In this document: positions 26,638-35,655 of the stretch, piece by piece
How positions within the stretch are numbered: the stretch's first letter is position 1
Layout of the letters: every line of letters begins with the position of its first letter
Origin: Aliivibrio sifiae
GTDB lineage: Bacteria > Pseudomonadota > Gammaproteobacteria > Enterobacterales > Vibrionaceae
Reading direction: 5' to 3'
DNA: 64,000 nucleotides
Assembly: GCF_002954705.1 (NCBI RefSeq)
Contig: NZ_MSCO01000001.1
Location: 1,222,138-1,286,137 of the forward strand
Translations under genes and position numbers: made by a program
Notes under the pieces: model-generated
The model's database searches: none
Seen by the model: only the letters and a program-made list of their open reading frames with translations
Told to the model about the DNA's origin: nothing

Positions 26638-27189
26638 ATTAAAGGCGGAAAAAGAGCCCAACAGCCGGCTAAACAAAATGCTCATCGTCTAAACGGTGAA
26701 ATTATTGGCGTTAAAGAAGTGCGCCTTACAGGTCTAGATGGCGAGTCAGTTGGTGTCGTTTCACTAAATGAAGCGTTAGACGTTGCACTTGCAGCAGGTG
26801 TCGATCTAGTTGAAATCAGCCCGAATGCCGAGCCACCAGTTTGTCGTGTGATGGACTATGGCAAATTCCTCTTCGAAAAGGCTAAGGCTGCTAAAGAACA
26901 GAAGAAAAAACAAAAACAGGTTCAGACTAAAGAAATTAAATTTAGACCTGGAACTGATATTGGAGACTATCAGGTAAAACTACGCAACCTGACTGGTTTC
27001 CTTGAAGACGGCAACAAAGTGAAGGTAACAATTCGCTTCCGTGGCCGCGAAATGGCTCACCAAAACATCGGTGTTGACGTTCTTAATCGTTTGAAAGCGG
27101 ATACTGAAGAGTTTGCTCTAGTTGAATCTTTCCCATCGAGAATTGAAGGTCGCCAGATGATTATGGTGTTGGCCCCTAAGAAGAAGTAA
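26638..27189 (+). CDS. infC: Translation initiation factor IF-3 (AUU start)
   Basis: IF-3 of 183 aa, which keeps the 30S subunit free and checks the start codon. No ATG or GTG fits its N-terminus; the conserved start (I)[21 protein letters not shown] begins with ATT at 26638, placed 8 bases after GGAGG that lies inside the thrS 3' end. The AUU start is the hallmark of infC: IF-3 itself rejects it, giving autoregulation. The linker [14 protein letters not shown] Lys/Gln helix and the C-domain [30 protein letters not shown] are intact. Confidence 0.95.
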   Translation: MKGGKRAQQPAKQNAHRLNGEIIGVKEVRLTGLDGESVGVVSLNEALDVALAAGVDLVEISPNAEPPVCRVMDYGKFLFEKAKAAKEQKKKQKQVQTKEIKFRPGTDIGDYQVKLRNLTGFLEDGNKVKVTIRFRGREMAHQNIGVDVLNRLKADTEEFALVESFPSRIEGRQMIMVLAPKKK

Positions 27190-27296
27190 TTTAGTGCATT
27201 CAAGTAGTAAAGTGGGGTAGCTGCTCGCAGTTATCCTATTTTATTCGCCTAATTACTATATGTTTAATCACGCAACAATGCGGAGTTATATTCATC

Positions 27297-27491
27297 ATGC
27301 CTAAGATGAAATCAAACAAAGGTGCTTCTAAGCGTTTTAAGAAAACTGCTGGTGGTATCAAATTTAAGCACGCTACGAAACGTCACATCCTGACTAAACG
27401 TACTACTAAAAACAAGCGTCAGCTTCGTCCAAACTCTCTACTTCCAAAATGTGAAGTAGCAGCAGTTGCACGTATGCTTCCATACGCATAA
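27297..27491 (+). CDS. rpmI: 50S ribosomal protein L35
   Basis: A 64-aa basic ribosomal protein: [41 protein letters not shown]. Third gene of the thrS operon. In E. coli L20 represses translation of this gene through the infC-rpmI region; the 107-base gap here could hold such a site, but I could not confirm the fold. Confidence 0.97.
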   Translation: MPKMKSNKGASKRFKKTAGGIKFKHATKRHILTKRTTKNKRQLRPNSLLPKCEVAAVARMLPYA

Positions 27492-27530
27492 TTTTTAGTA
27501 TTTATTTAATTTTAGTTTAGGAGAGACATA

Positions 27531-27884
27531 ATGCCTCGCGTAAAACGTGGTGTACAAGCTCGTGCACGTCATAAGAAAGTTCTAAAACAAGCTAAAGGTT
27601 ACTACGGAGCACGTTCACGTGTTTATCGTGTAGCTTTCCAGGCAGTTACTAAAGCAGGTCAATATGCTTACCGTGACCGTCGCAACAAAAAGCGTGTTTT
27701 CCGTCAACTTTGGATCGCTCGTATCAATGCTGCAGCTCGTCAAAACGAGATGTCTTACAGCCGCTTCATTAACGGCCTTAAGAAAGCATCTATTGAAATC
27801 GATCGTAAGATCCTAGCTGACATCGCTGTATTCGACAAAGTAGCATTCGCTGCTCTTGTTGCTAAAGCGAAAGCTGCTCTTTAA
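27531..27884 (+). CDS. rplT: 50S ribosomal protein L20
   Basis: A 117-aa early-assembly ribosomal protein binding 23S r[50 protein letters not shown]. Good ribosome site TAGGAGAG. It is followed by a strong terminator, so pheS-pheT-ihfA, which follow rplT in E. coli, are here a separate unit 20 kb away. Confidence 0.97.
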   Translation: MPRVKRGVQARARHKKVLKQAKGYYGARSRVYRVAFQAVTKAGQYAYRDRRNKKRVFRQLWIARINAAARQNEMSYSRFINGLKKASIEIDRKILADIAVFDKVAFAALVAKAKAAL

Positions 27885-27915
27885 TTAGAACAGTTTCAAA
27901 GGCTTAAGACTAAAT

Positions 27916-27941
27916 AAGGAGAGCACTAGCTCTCCTTTTTT
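27916..27941 (+). terminator. Terminator of the thrS-infC-rpmI-rplT operon
   Basis: AAGGAGAGC, loop ACTA, GCTCTCCTT, then T-run. Perfect 9-bp stem 32 bases after rplT. Confidence 0.9.
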
Positions 27942-27954
27942 ATGCCTGTAAGAT

Positions 27955-27998
27955 AATCCACTAATCCACTAATCCACTAATCCACTAATCCACTAATC
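27955..27998. repeat. Tandem octamer repeat (AATCCACT)5
   Basis: Five perfect copies of AATCCACT plus a partial sixth (AATC). It lies between the rplT terminator and the flavocytochrome gene, ~155 bases before its start. Confidence 0.9.
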
Positions 27999-28152
27999 GG
28001 TCTCATATTCAGTTTGTAGCGATTTATTGCATTTATAATATTTTTGAATCAATGTCAGGTTTTGTAAAAGAATTACAGCTACTGTAAATCTACTTTTGAT
28101 TTATTTATGAAAGCATATTATTGATGCAATTAATTCAATCTAATGAGTATAG

Positions 28153-29475
28153 ATGATGCGTAAATTTACAATTTTGCTTCTTTTATTGTGGCTACCTTCT
28201 TTTGTTTCATCGTTTTTTGAACTCGATAATATCATGAACTTGCGTAAGCAACTTATTGTATTAACAGGCTGGCTTGGCTTTGCTTATATGGGAGCTGCGA
28301 TAATTCTTTCTGCACGATTTAAGTGGGTAGAACGTTTAGTAAAGGGGCTAGATAAAAGTTATGTGCTGCATAAGAAATTAGGGATCTTTGCATTTGTCAC
28401 TTTGATCTTACACTGGTTAGTTATTAAAAGCGCTCACTGGGCAGTGCAACTTGGTTGGCTTGTCCGTCCATCTCATAGCGGAAAAGAAAGAGTAATCACA
28501 GGGATTGATTGGATGTCAGTTGCTGAAAAAGTAGGAGACATATCATTTAAGTTTTTCATCATTTTTACCATTATCAGTTTAGTCGAAAGAGTCAGTTATA
28601 AAAAATTTAAAGGGATCCATAAAATTGGTGGAGCATTAATGCTAGCCGGTGTGTTTCATACTCTGTTTCTGATCAAATGGGATCTTTCATTAATACCAAT
28701 GAATATCGCAATTGTACTGATATCTGTTATCTCAGTTTGGTGCGCAATACTTTCGCTAACAGGTTCTATTGGTAAGAAAAATAAAATAAAAGGTAAAGTA
28801 ATACAGGTTGATAAATTTAAGGGTGGATCAGATTTAACAGCAGTAATTCGTCTAAAAATTAAGCTTGAAAACTCACTGCAATATAAAGAAGGTCAGTTTG
28901 CTTATATCAATTTCCATGACGGTGAAGCGCCTCATCCTTTTTCTATTCTAAATTATGATGAAGACACAAAATTAGTTGAATTTGGGATAAAAGATCTTGG
29001 TGATTACACTCATCAATTAGTTAATGAGATCAAAATAAGAACGAAAGTGACAGTGGAGGGAGGCTATGGATACTTTCAGGTGTCATCTGATGCTAACCAA
29101 GTATGGATAGGGGCTGGAATTGGTATTATTCCACTACTTTCACGACTATATTGGCTTCAAAAAACATCTAGTACAGCTCAAAATAAGATTAAAAAGATTC
29201 ATCTATTTTATTGCGTAAATAGTGAAAAAGAAGCGTTTTTTAATACTGAAATTAAAGCGATTCTAGGTAGTATGGATTTTATTGAATTACATCTTGTTGA
29301 ATCAAAGAAAGGCAATAGGCTAACGCCTGAACAAGTCTTGAAGAAAGTTGGTAATAAAGTTTATTCAGTTAGCTTTTGTGGGCCAGAAGCCTTTGGGATG
29401 AGTTTAAAAAATGCGTTGGTTGAAGATGGCTTACCAGAAAATGCTTTCCATAAAGAAATCTTTAAAATGCGTTAG
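28153..29475 (+). CDS. Ferric-reductase-like transmembrane flavoprotein
   Basis: A 440-aa protein with a membrane domain (about six helices, residues 1-205) of the ferric-reductase/NOX type, carrying candidate heme histidines in YVLHKKLG, LILHWL, KGIHKIGG and GVFHTLF. A ferredoxin-reductase-like half follows, with FAD-binding HPFSILNY, NAD(P)-binding WIGAGIGIIPLLSR and terminal CGPEAFG. It should carry electrons from NAD(P)H across the inner membrane to an external acceptor. Its position beside the heme-uptake locus suggests an iron role, but respiratory or stress roles are equally possible. Start ATG 28153 (or ATG 28156) has a weak ribosome site. Confidence 0.85.
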   Translation: MMRKFTILLLLLWLPSFVSSFFELDNIMNLRKQLIVLTGWLGFAYMGAAIILSARFKWVERLVKGLDKSYVLHKKLGIFAFVTLILHWLVIKSAHWAVQLGWLVRPSHSGKERVITGIDWMSVAEKVGDISFKFFIIFTIISLVERVSYKKFKGIHKIGGALMLAGVFHTLFLIKWDLSLIPMNIAIVLISVISVWCAILSLTGSIGKKNKIKGKVIQVDKFKGGSDLTAVIRLKIKLENSLQYKEGQFAYINFHDGEAPHPFSILNYDEDTKLVEFGIKDLGDYTHQLVNEIKIRTKVTVEGGYGYFQVSSDANQVWIGAGIGIIPLLSRLYWLQKTSSTAQNKIKKIHLFYCVNSEKEAFFNTEIKAILGSMDFIELHLVESKKGNRLTPEQVLKKVGNKVYSVSFCGPEAFGMSLKNALVEDGLPENAFHKEIFKMR

Positions 29476-29500
29476 TTACAATAGATAGTAAATATAGAAA

Positions 29501-29535
29501 TAAAAGAGTGAACAGTAAGTCTGTACGCTCTTTTA
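29501..29535. terminator. Bidirectional terminator between convergent genes
   Basis: TAAAAGAG...ACAG, loop TAAGT, CTGT...CTCTTTTA; an imperfect stem with a 3-base internal mismatch. It serves the flavocytochrome gene and the minus-strand heme operon. Confidence 0.6.
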
Positions 29536-29560
29536 TATAATGCGATACATAGTAAATTTG

Positions 29561-30340
29561 TTATGCTGCAAAAACCACCGGTATATCCAAAGTAGGGTGT
29601 GGTTGAACTAATGTTGTATGCCCATAGACCTTTTCTATCATTTCAGGTGTTATTGCCTTCCATGGTGTTCCATCAATTTGTAGTTTTCCATCTTGTAATA
29701 CGATAACTCTGTCTGAATATTGGGCTGCTAAATTCAAATCATGTAATACCACAATAACAGCTGCACCTTCATTAGCTAATTCTCTCGCTAATCTTAATGT
29801 CTTATGCTGATGAGAGAGATCCAGAGCAGACGTAGGTTCATCTAACATTACGATCTTTTGCTGATGTTGACTCACTTGCGTCAGAACTCGAGCCAAATGA
29901 ACTCGTTGTTTTTCACCTCCTGATAGTGATGGATATAACCTATTTATTAAGTGATTAATATCTGTTTTATTCATCATATCATTAGTGATTTTATGCAAGT
30001 CTTGGTTTGAAAGTCCTAGCGGCAAACCACCAAGTTCAACAACTTCGTGAACATTAAAGGCAAACGAAAGCGTACTGTGCTGTGGAAGAACACCAAGTCG
30101 CTTTGCTAGCTCATTACTATTCCATTGATCGTTCATTTTCCCAAAATAACGAATGTCATTGAAAGATGATATCTCGTTACATAATAGCTTTAATAGTGTG
30201 CTTTTCCCGGCACCATTAGGCCCAAGTAGAGTAGTAACCTCACCACAATGAAGGTCTAAATTGATATTATCTAAAATCATTTTAGATCCAATGTGGTAGG
30301 AAATATTTTTTGCTGAAATAGCTAACGTAGAATGGCTCAT
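29561..30340 (-). CDS. hutD: Heme ABC transporter ATPase
   Basis: A 259-aa ABC ATPase of the HmuV/HutD type that powers heme import through the inner membrane. Walker A is LLGPNGAGKSTLLK, signature YPSLSGGEKQRVHLARVL, Walker B KIVMLDEPTSALD, and the switch histidine is in VVLHDLNLAA. Its ATG shares a base with the hutC stop (TAATG), so the two are coupled. Last gene of the tonB-exbB-exbD-hutB-hutC-hutD operon. Confidence 0.93.
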   Translation of the reverse strand: MSHSTLAISAKNISYHIGSKMILDNINLDLHCGEVTTLLGPNGAGKSTLLKLLCNEISSFNDIRYFGKMNDQWNSNELAKRLGVLPQHSTLSFAFNVHEVVELGGLPLGLSNQDLHKITNDMMNKTDINHLINRLYPSLSGGEKQRVHLARVLTQVSQHQQKIVMLDEPTSALDLSHQHKTLRLARELANEGAAVIVVLHDLNLAAQYSDRVIVLQDGKLQIDGTPWKAITPEMIEKVYGHTTLVQPHPTLDIPVVFAA

Positions 30341-31383
30341 TAAATTTTACCTCGCTGGGTAAATAATAAGTATAAGAAGAAAGGCGCACCAATAATGGCA
30401 GTCACGATACCTACAGGCAATTCTGCCGGACTAACCGCGACTCGGGCAAACATATCAGCTGCAGTTAATAAAAGCCCTCCAAGTAATGCTGAAAGAGGTA
30501 ACAAGGTTTTATGGTTTGGCCCAGATAACATGCGACCAAGGTGAGGAATTATTAACCCAATAAATCCTATCATTCCAGATAAACTAACCGTGATACCAAC
30601 ACCAACCGCGCTTAAAATGATCATGCGCTTCTTTAGTGATTGAACATTAATGCCTAAATGTTTTGCCTCAGCTTCGCCAAGAAGTAGGGCATTAAGTCCA
30701 GATGCGTTTTTCATAAATAAAACAAGTAAAGTGATAAGACCAATGCCTGCAAGTAGTAAGTCATTCCATTTTGCTCCAGCTAATGATCCCATCGACCATA
30801 AAGAGAGATCACGAAGCATTTGATCATCAGCAATGAAATTTAAATAACCAATCCCAGCACCGGATAAAGCACTAATGGCGACACCAGCAAGTAGCATTAC
30901 TGTAATTGAGGTACCAAATTTACTGGTTCCTAATCGATAAACAATTAAAGTCGTTAATGCACCACCAAGAAAAGCGAAGATAGGCACTGCGGCAAAATTC
31001 ATAAATAGAGGGAATTGCTCAGTAATTGATGAAAATAGAACAATAGCTAAGGCGGCTCCAAGTGCAGCGCCTGCTGAAACCCCAATAATTCCAGGTTCAG
31101 CTAAAGGGTTGCGAAATAAGCCCTGCATAACAACACCGGAGATCGCTAATATGGCACCGACAAGCATACAAAGAATGGTTCTTGGTAAGCGAACTTGGTG
31201 AATAATTAAATCAATATGAGCAGGGATAGCAGAAGTAGACCAAGGAGCAAGACTGTGAAAACTATCACTTAGTGTAATGTTCATTGGCCCAGTTGCAATG
31301 GAGCTAACTGCAATAAGTAGAAGAGAAAAAGTACTCAACCATAATAATTTCGAATAAGAGATATATTTTAACAACATAATCAC
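30340..31383 (-). CDS. hutC: Heme ABC transporter permease
   Basis: A 347-aa FecCD/BtuC-type permease with about ten helices. Family landmarks: RLPRTILCMLVGAILAISGVVMQGLFRNPLAEPGIIGVSAGAALGAA-type start, SLSGMIGFIGLIIPHLGRML and DMFARVAVSPAELPVGIVTAIIGAPFFLYLL. It forms the membrane channel with HutD. The first start is GTG at 31383, three bases after the hutB stop; ATG at 31377 is two codons later and equally likely, and neither has a clear ribosome site, which suggests coupling. Confidence 0.93.
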   Translation of the reverse strand: MIMLLKYISYSKLLWLSTFSLLLIAVSSIATGPMNITLSDSFHSLAPWSTSAIPAHIDLIIHQVRLPRTILCMLVGAILAISGVVMQGLFRNPLAEPGIIGVSAGAALGAALAIVLFSSITEQFPLFMNFAAVPIFAFLGGALTTLIVYRLGTSKFGTSITVMLLAGVAISALSGAGIGYLNFIADDQMLRDLSLWSMGSLAGAKWNDLLLAGIGLITLLVLFMKNASGLNALLLGEAEAKHLGINVQSLKKRMIILSAVGVGITVSLSGMIGFIGLIIPHLGRMLSGPNHKTLLPLSALLGGLLLTAADMFARVAVSPAELPVGIVTAIIGAPFFLYLLFTQRGKI

Positions 31384-31386
31384 GAC

Positions 31387-32235
31387 TTAAGGATAAAGAA
31401 GGGTATTTAAACGTGCGGCTTCATCAAGCGTAGCCAAGCCAAGGCCACCAACCAATGCAGAACCATCAATACCAATGATTTGTTTATTAATCCCCGCAGG
31501 TGTTGAGGCTAATGTAGGAATGGATTTAATAATATTATCTATACCTTCTAATTTGGCTAAGCTACGGTTGCTAACAAGAACAACATCAGGCTGCATTGAA
31601 ATCATCGCTTCTATAGAAAGTGGTTTAAATGATGAAATTAGGGTTTGCGCTGGATTGATTCCACCAGCAAGCTGTATCATTTCATCCATTGTGGTTTCTC
31701 TTCCCGCAACGTAAGGAGCACGACCTTCATGAAGTAATAAATAGAGAACCTTTTTCTGCTTTGATTTTTCTGGAATATTATTGTTTAGTTGAGTCACTTT
31801 TTTATTAACTTCATCTTTAATATGTTGTGCATTGTTCTGGTGATGAGTAAGTAACGCAATTTCGTCGATACGCTCTAATAAGCCTTTTATCGTTGGTTTT
31901 GTATTTACTACATTTACTTTGATATTCGATTGAGCTAGTAAATCCAGTGTTGTTTGTGGTCCCATCTCATTTGATCCAATGAGTTGAGTTGGTTGCAATG
32001 CAAGTAACCCTTCAGCGGATAATTGGCGGTGGTAACCAATTTTGGGTAACTTAGATGCTTGTGGCATCTTACTGGTGACATCAACAGCAACAAGAGACTC
32101 TTGTGCATTTAATGCATAGATTAATTCAGTAACTGCGCTTCCTGCACTGATAATTCGCTCTTGAGCGAAGGTGATTGAGGGCATAGAGGAAATGATTAAA
32201 GCAAGTAAAGCTGAGGCCAATTTGAATTTGTTCAT
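31387..32235 (-). CDS. hutB: Periplasmic heme-binding protein
   Basis: A 282-aa class III substrate-binding protein with a signal peptide (MNKFKLASALLALIISSMPSITFA). RIISAGSAVTELIYALNAQESLVAVDVTS and the later YVAGRETTMDEMIQLAGG are typical of HmuT/HutB heme carriers. It receives heme in the periplasm from HutA/TonB and delivers it to HutCD. Its ATG overlaps the exbD stop (ATGA). Confidence 0.92.
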   Translation of the reverse strand: MNKFKLASALLALIISSMPSITFAQERIISAGSAVTELIYALNAQESLVAVDVTSKMPQASKLPKIGYHRQLSAEGLLALQPTQLIGSNEMGPQTTLDLLAQSNIKVNVVNTKPTIKGLLERIDEIALLTHHQNNAQHIKDEVNKKVTQLNNNIPEKSKQKKVLYLLLHEGRAPYVAGRETTMDEMIQLAGGINPAQTLISSFKPLSIEAMISMQPDVVLVSNRSLAKLEGIDNIIKSIPTLASTPAGINKQIIGIDGSALVGGLGLATLDEAARLNTLLYP

Positions 32236-32651
32236 GATTTATTTTCATCCATTAAAATTTGAGTTGCTTTGATTTTATTGTCTTGTAAGAAGGCGAGTAA
32301 TTTGACCATATGTTGAATTTCAGCTGATTTATCAGAGGCGATGACGACTTGAAAATCTGGCTTTTGTTTTACTTGAATTAATAATATTTGTGTAAAACTC
32401 TCCCAAGAAGAGTAAGACTTTCCATCTAATCCCCAATAAGGCGCTTTTTCTAAAATATTTACTGTAAGAGATTTACTATCTACATCTGATACCGCTTCTG
32501 TTTCTGCGCTAGGCAAGCTAACTTCAAGGGATTGAAGCTTTACAGTGGCTGTTAATAGAAGAAATACCATCACAATAAAAATGATATCTAGCAGAGGGGT
32601 TAGATCTGGCTGCAAGGAGTCAGAATGGCTTTCTGTCGTGAGTTTTATCAT
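32232..32651 (-). CDS. exbD: TonB-system energiser ExbD
   Basis: A 139-aa protein with one N-terminal membrane helix containing the proton-path aspartate (LTPLLDIIFIVMVFLLLTATV) and a periplasmic tail. With ExbB it uses the proton gradient to energise TonB. ATGA overlaps at both ends (with exbB and hutB) point to tight translational coupling. Confidence 0.93.
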   Translation of the reverse strand: MIKLTTESHSDSLQPDLTPLLDIIFIVMVFLLLTATVKLQSLEVSLPSAETEAVSDVDSKSLTVNILEKAPYWGLDGKSYSSWESFTQILLIQVKQKPDFQVVIASDKSAEIQHMVKLLAFLQDNKIKATQILMDENKS

Positions 32652-33343
32652 GCCAAGTGCTCTTTATTTTTTGATACTTCATTTCTTAAGTCTGGTTCAT
32701 CACTGATAAAAACGCCCTCAATCCATAAATTGGTATAGTTTAGCGAATGCTCCAAGCGAGAAAAAATACGGTCAGCCCATAACCCTAACAGTTGGGCACT
32801 TGAAATAGCAGGTAAGGCTATCATTAAACCAATCGCAGTGGTTCGCATTGCAAGGCCTAATCCATCAGCAAGAATATTTGGTGTAATTGAGCCAGTGGTA
32901 GCGGCAACATCTTTAAACATATCAATAAGACCAAGTACGGTGCCTAATAGCCCCAATAATGGGCTGATCATACCTATCAAAGATAACAGTCTAAGTCCTG
33001 AGCGTAGTTGGTATCGTTTCTCTTGTAACCATAAGCCAGCGACATCTTCACGAAGAGTTTTAGTGAAATTACGATGTGCAAGTAGCATAGCATTGCCTTT
33101 TGCAGATAAAGCTCTGCGATGTTTTAATGACTTAATTAATAGATGAATGTTTTGGTTATCGTCTTTATTTAATTGTGCTAAAGATTTTTTAATTGAGTTA
33201 TGTGAACTACCAGAAAAAAGTAATAGTTGAATTATTCGTTCAATCACTAATGCCAACGTAATGAGAGAGCAGGCTAAAAGCGGCAATGCAATGATGCCTA
33301 ATTGAGAGTATAAATGGGAAAAATTGAGCATGTTGATATCCAT
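32648..33343 (-). CDS. exbB: TonB-system energiser ExbB
   Basis: A 231-aa MotA/TolQ/ExbB-family protein with three membrane helices. The conserved third-helix region LGLAMRTTAIGLMIALPAI and the preceding LGTVLGLIDMF are clear. It forms the pentameric motor around ExbD that drives TonB. It lies 4 bases downstream of tonB. Confidence 0.93.
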   Translation of the reverse strand: MDINMLNFSHLYSQLGIIALPLLACSLITLALVIERIIQLLLFSGSSHNSIKKSLAQLNKDDNQNIHLLIKSLKHRRALSAKGNAMLLAHRNFTKTLREDVAGLWLQEKRYQLRSGLRLLSLIGMISPLLGLLGTVLGLIDMFKDVAATTGSITPNILADGLGLAMRTTAIGLMIALPAISSAQLLGLWADRIFSRLEHSLNYTNLWIEGVFISDEPDLRNEVSKNKEHLA

Positions 33344-33347
33344 ACAA

Positions 33348-34088
33348 CTAGTTTAGAGAGAATCGAACAGGGATCTGAACGCGATGAGCGATAGCCTGAC
33401 CATTAATAACTTGTGGTGAAAATTTCCAATCGCGTATAGCGTTAAGTGCTGCTTCATCAAGTACGCTTGCCCCAGAAGAAGTGATGAGCTCTTGTTTAAT
33501 TTGTTTTCCTTTTTCATTCAGCCAAATCTCATATAAAGCGGTTCCTTCAACCCCTTTACGCTGTGCAATTCGAGGGTAACGAGGAGCGCTAGGACGCTTA
33601 AGGAAGTTCGGTTTTTGAATTAACTGTGGTTTCTCTGTTGCCCCTGATTTTGATGCAACAGGTTTTGCTGTACTGTCTGTTTTTGCAATGTCTTGTTTTG
33701 TTTTTGTTACTGATTTTTTAGGTGTAGGTTTTGATTTCGCTTGTTCTACTGCTGGTTTTGGTTGTTTCTTAACTGGTGGTTTAGAGTTACTTGGCTTTAT
33801 TTTTGAAGTTTTTTTTGTATTTTCTACTTTCTTATTTACCGTTTTTTGGGTTTTAACCGTTTCCACTTTTTTTGGCAGAGTTTCATTTTTCTGCGGCTCG
33901 CTTTTTTTAACTGAAGACATTGCTGGTGCGCTAGGAGCAACAAACTGAATATTTACTTGTGAAGATTGACTTCCTGTTGGCATAGCAAATGCTTTCTTTT
34001 CTGGCACAGACCAAAGCAGAGCGGTGTGAACAGCTAAAGAAAAACCAACGGCAGCAAGGTAACGAAAGTTCAGCACGAATAACTCCAT
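33348..34088 (-). CDS. tonB: TonB energy-transducing protein
   Basis: A 246-aa TonB: one N-terminal membrane anchor (LAAVGFSLAVHTALLWSV) including the histidine needed for ExbD contact, a long Lys/Pro/Thr-rich periplasmic spacer (~55-155), and a C-terminal domain with APRYPRIAQRKGVEGTALYEIWLN and DEAALNAIRDWKFSP that contacts TonB boxes of outer-membrane receptors. First gene of the six-gene heme operon. Fur-like boxes in the upstream divergent region suggest iron repression. Confidence 0.94.
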   Translation of the reverse strand: MELFVLNFRYLAAVGFSLAVHTALLWSVPEKKAFAMPTGSQSSQVNIQFVAPSAPAMSSVKKSEPQKNETLPKKVETVKTQKTVNKKVENTKKTSKIKPSNSKPPVKKQPKPAVEQAKSKPTPKKSVTKTKQDIAKTDSTAKPVASKSGATEKPQLIQKPNFLKRPSAPRYPRIAQRKGVEGTALYEIWLNEKGKQIKQELITSSGASVLDEAALNAIRDWKFSPQVINGQAIAHRVQIPVRFSLN

Positions 34089-34097
34089 ATCAAATTT

Positions 34098-34117
34098 ATA
34101 CCAATCAAGATTGGTAT
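34098..34117. repeat. Palindrome ATACCAATC-AA-GATTGGTAT
   Basis: Perfect 9-bp arms with a 2-base centre, just upstream of tonB. The arms equal the terminal inverted repeats of the ~180-bp element at 51480-51660, so this looks like the two ends of that element without the middle. Confidence 0.6.
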
Positions 34118-34158
34118 TTACACATCAAAAGATAGGAATATTATAAACGGAATGGAAA

Positions 34159-34185
34159 TGAGATCAATTATCAATTGTATTATCA
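34159..34185. promoter_or_regulatory. Tandem Fur-like boxes between tonB and hutW
   Basis: TGAGATCAATTATCA (34159-34173) matches the 7-1-7 Fur pattern TGATAAT-N-ATTATCA at 12 of 14 positions. An overlapping TCAATTGTATTATCA (34171-34185) has a perfect right half. The site lies between divergent heme-uptake operons and could repress both under iron-replete conditions. Confidence 0.6.
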
Positions 34186-34258
34186 TTTAAAAATAATTTA
34201 TGATGTTAGAAGAAACGAAGCTCTTAGCGGTAAAGAGCAGAGAAGTAGAATTGAAATC

Positions 34259-35617
34259 ATGAATAAACAGATAAATTTACATCATCTACCCACATCAATC
34301 TTAGGTGAAAACACTCCAGAACCTTTGCTTTATGCTTTTCAAAGAAAATCATCAGCTCATGCTGGTGGGGGTTCACTTCCTATTAATCAGGCGCATTTTA
34401 CTGAGCACTTTGATAATGCATTGTCAGAAACAACAGAATTAAGCAATCACCGTTGCTTATACGTACATATTCCTTTTTGTCGTGTGCGTTGTACGTATTG
34501 TAATTTCTTCCAACATGCGTCAAGTAAAAGTCTCGTTGCCGATTATTTTAATGCCTTGATGATTGAGTTGAAATGGAAAGCGCAATTAGCTTGGACACAA
34601 GCTGCCCCATTTCATGCGGTCTACATCGGCGGGGGAACACCAACGGATCTTAGTGCGGATCAAATTGAGAAGTTAGGTAAAGCGATTTGTCATTATTTTC
34701 CTCTAACAACAGACTGTGAAATTACGTTAGAAGGACGTATTAATCGATTTGATGAAGAGATGTTTGATAAATCACTGGAAGGTGGGTTCAATCGGTTTTC
34801 CTTTGGTGTGCAAAGCTTTAATACCAAAGTTAGGCGTTCAGCAAAACGCTTAGATGATAAAGAGTATGTGTTAAGACGAATTCAAGAACTTAGTCAATCT
34901 AACCAAGCCCCAATTGTGGTGGACCTTCTTTATGGTTTGCCATATCAAACAACAGAGGTGTGGCAACAGGATCTAAAGGATTTCTTAGAAACAGGAGCCC
35001 ATGGTGTTGATTTGTATCAGCTGATTGAAATGGGCGGGACGCCAATGAAGGGAATGATTGAAAACGGTAAATTACCTCAACCCGCGTCAACAGAAGAAAA
35101 AGCGTATATGTACCAATACGGTGTTGATTTTATGAATAAACATCATTTGCGTCGTCTTAGTGTTAATCACTGGGCTAGAGATAATAGAGAAAGAAGTATT
35201 TATAACAGCTTAGCGAAAACAACCGCGGAAGTATTGCCTGTTGGTTGCGGTGCAGGAGGTAATGTTGGCGGTGTTGGTATAATGCAACATCGTACGTTAA
35301 GCGCTTATATAGAGGCAATTAATACTCACCAAATGCCAATAGCTATGATGACACAATCTGCAGCATCGGCAGGATTGCTTTCTATGATCAAAGCAGGGTT
35401 TGATCGTGGGGTTTTATCACGCCAGTTATTACAACAGCATTCAAAGCAAGATATGTTTAATTACTTAATGCCCCTATTTAAGCACTGGCAAAAAAATGGA
35501 TTAGTTACCGTTAATGATGATTATTTAAGCCTGACATTAGCGGGGGAGTTTTGGTCGGTAACATTGGCTCAAGGAGTTATATCTGCGCTATCTTTAGCTA
35601 ACGAAAAAGCAGCATAA
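34259..35617 (+). CDS. hutW: Radical-SAM heme-utilisation protein HutW
   Basis: A 452-aa radical SAM protein of the HemN/HutW group, with the iron-sulfur motif CRVRCTYC in YVHIPFCRVRCTYCNF and the SAM-binding YIGGGTPTDLS. HutW/ChuW-type enzymes open the heme ring without oxygen. The frame is open 84 bases further up, but ATG 34259 gives the family-type start MNKQINLHHLPTSILG and the upstream part overlaps the putative Fur site, so I use the shorter form. It heads hutW-hutX-hutZ. Confidence 0.92.
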   Translation: MNKQINLHHLPTSILGENTPEPLLYAFQRKSSAHAGGGSLPINQAHFTEHFDNALSETTELSNHRCLYVHIPFCRVRCTYCNFFQHASSKSLVADYFNALMIELKWKAQLAWTQAAPFHAVYIGGGTPTDLSADQIEKLGKAICHYFPLTTDCEITLEGRINRFDEEMFDKSLEGGFNRFSFGVQSFNTKVRRSAKRLDDKEYVLRRIQELSQSNQAPIVVDLLYGLPYQTTEVWQQDLKDFLETGAHGVDLYQLIEMGGTPMKGMIENGKLPQPASTEEKAYMYQYGVDFMNKHHLRRLSVNHWARDNRERSIYNSLAKTTAEVLPVGCGAGGNVGGVGIMQHRTLSAYIEAINTHQMPIAMMTQSAASAGLLSMIKAGFDRGVLSRQLLQQHSKQDMFNYLMPLFKHWQKNGLVTVNDDYLSLTLAGEFWSVTLAQGVISALSLANEKAA

Positions 35618-35655
35618 ATCAGATATAAATTTAAAAGTAGAAGAGACAGATATTC

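Noticed and set aside
26278..26685. Minus-strand open frame across the thrS end
   Set aside because: Antisense shadow of thrS and infC.
27955..27998. Tandem repeat considered as a CRISPR array
   Set aside because: Units are 8 bases with no spacers; no cas genes nearby.
33688..33948. Plus-strand open frame opposite tonB
   Set aside because: Phe/Gly-rich shadow of the Lys/Pro repeat of TonB.
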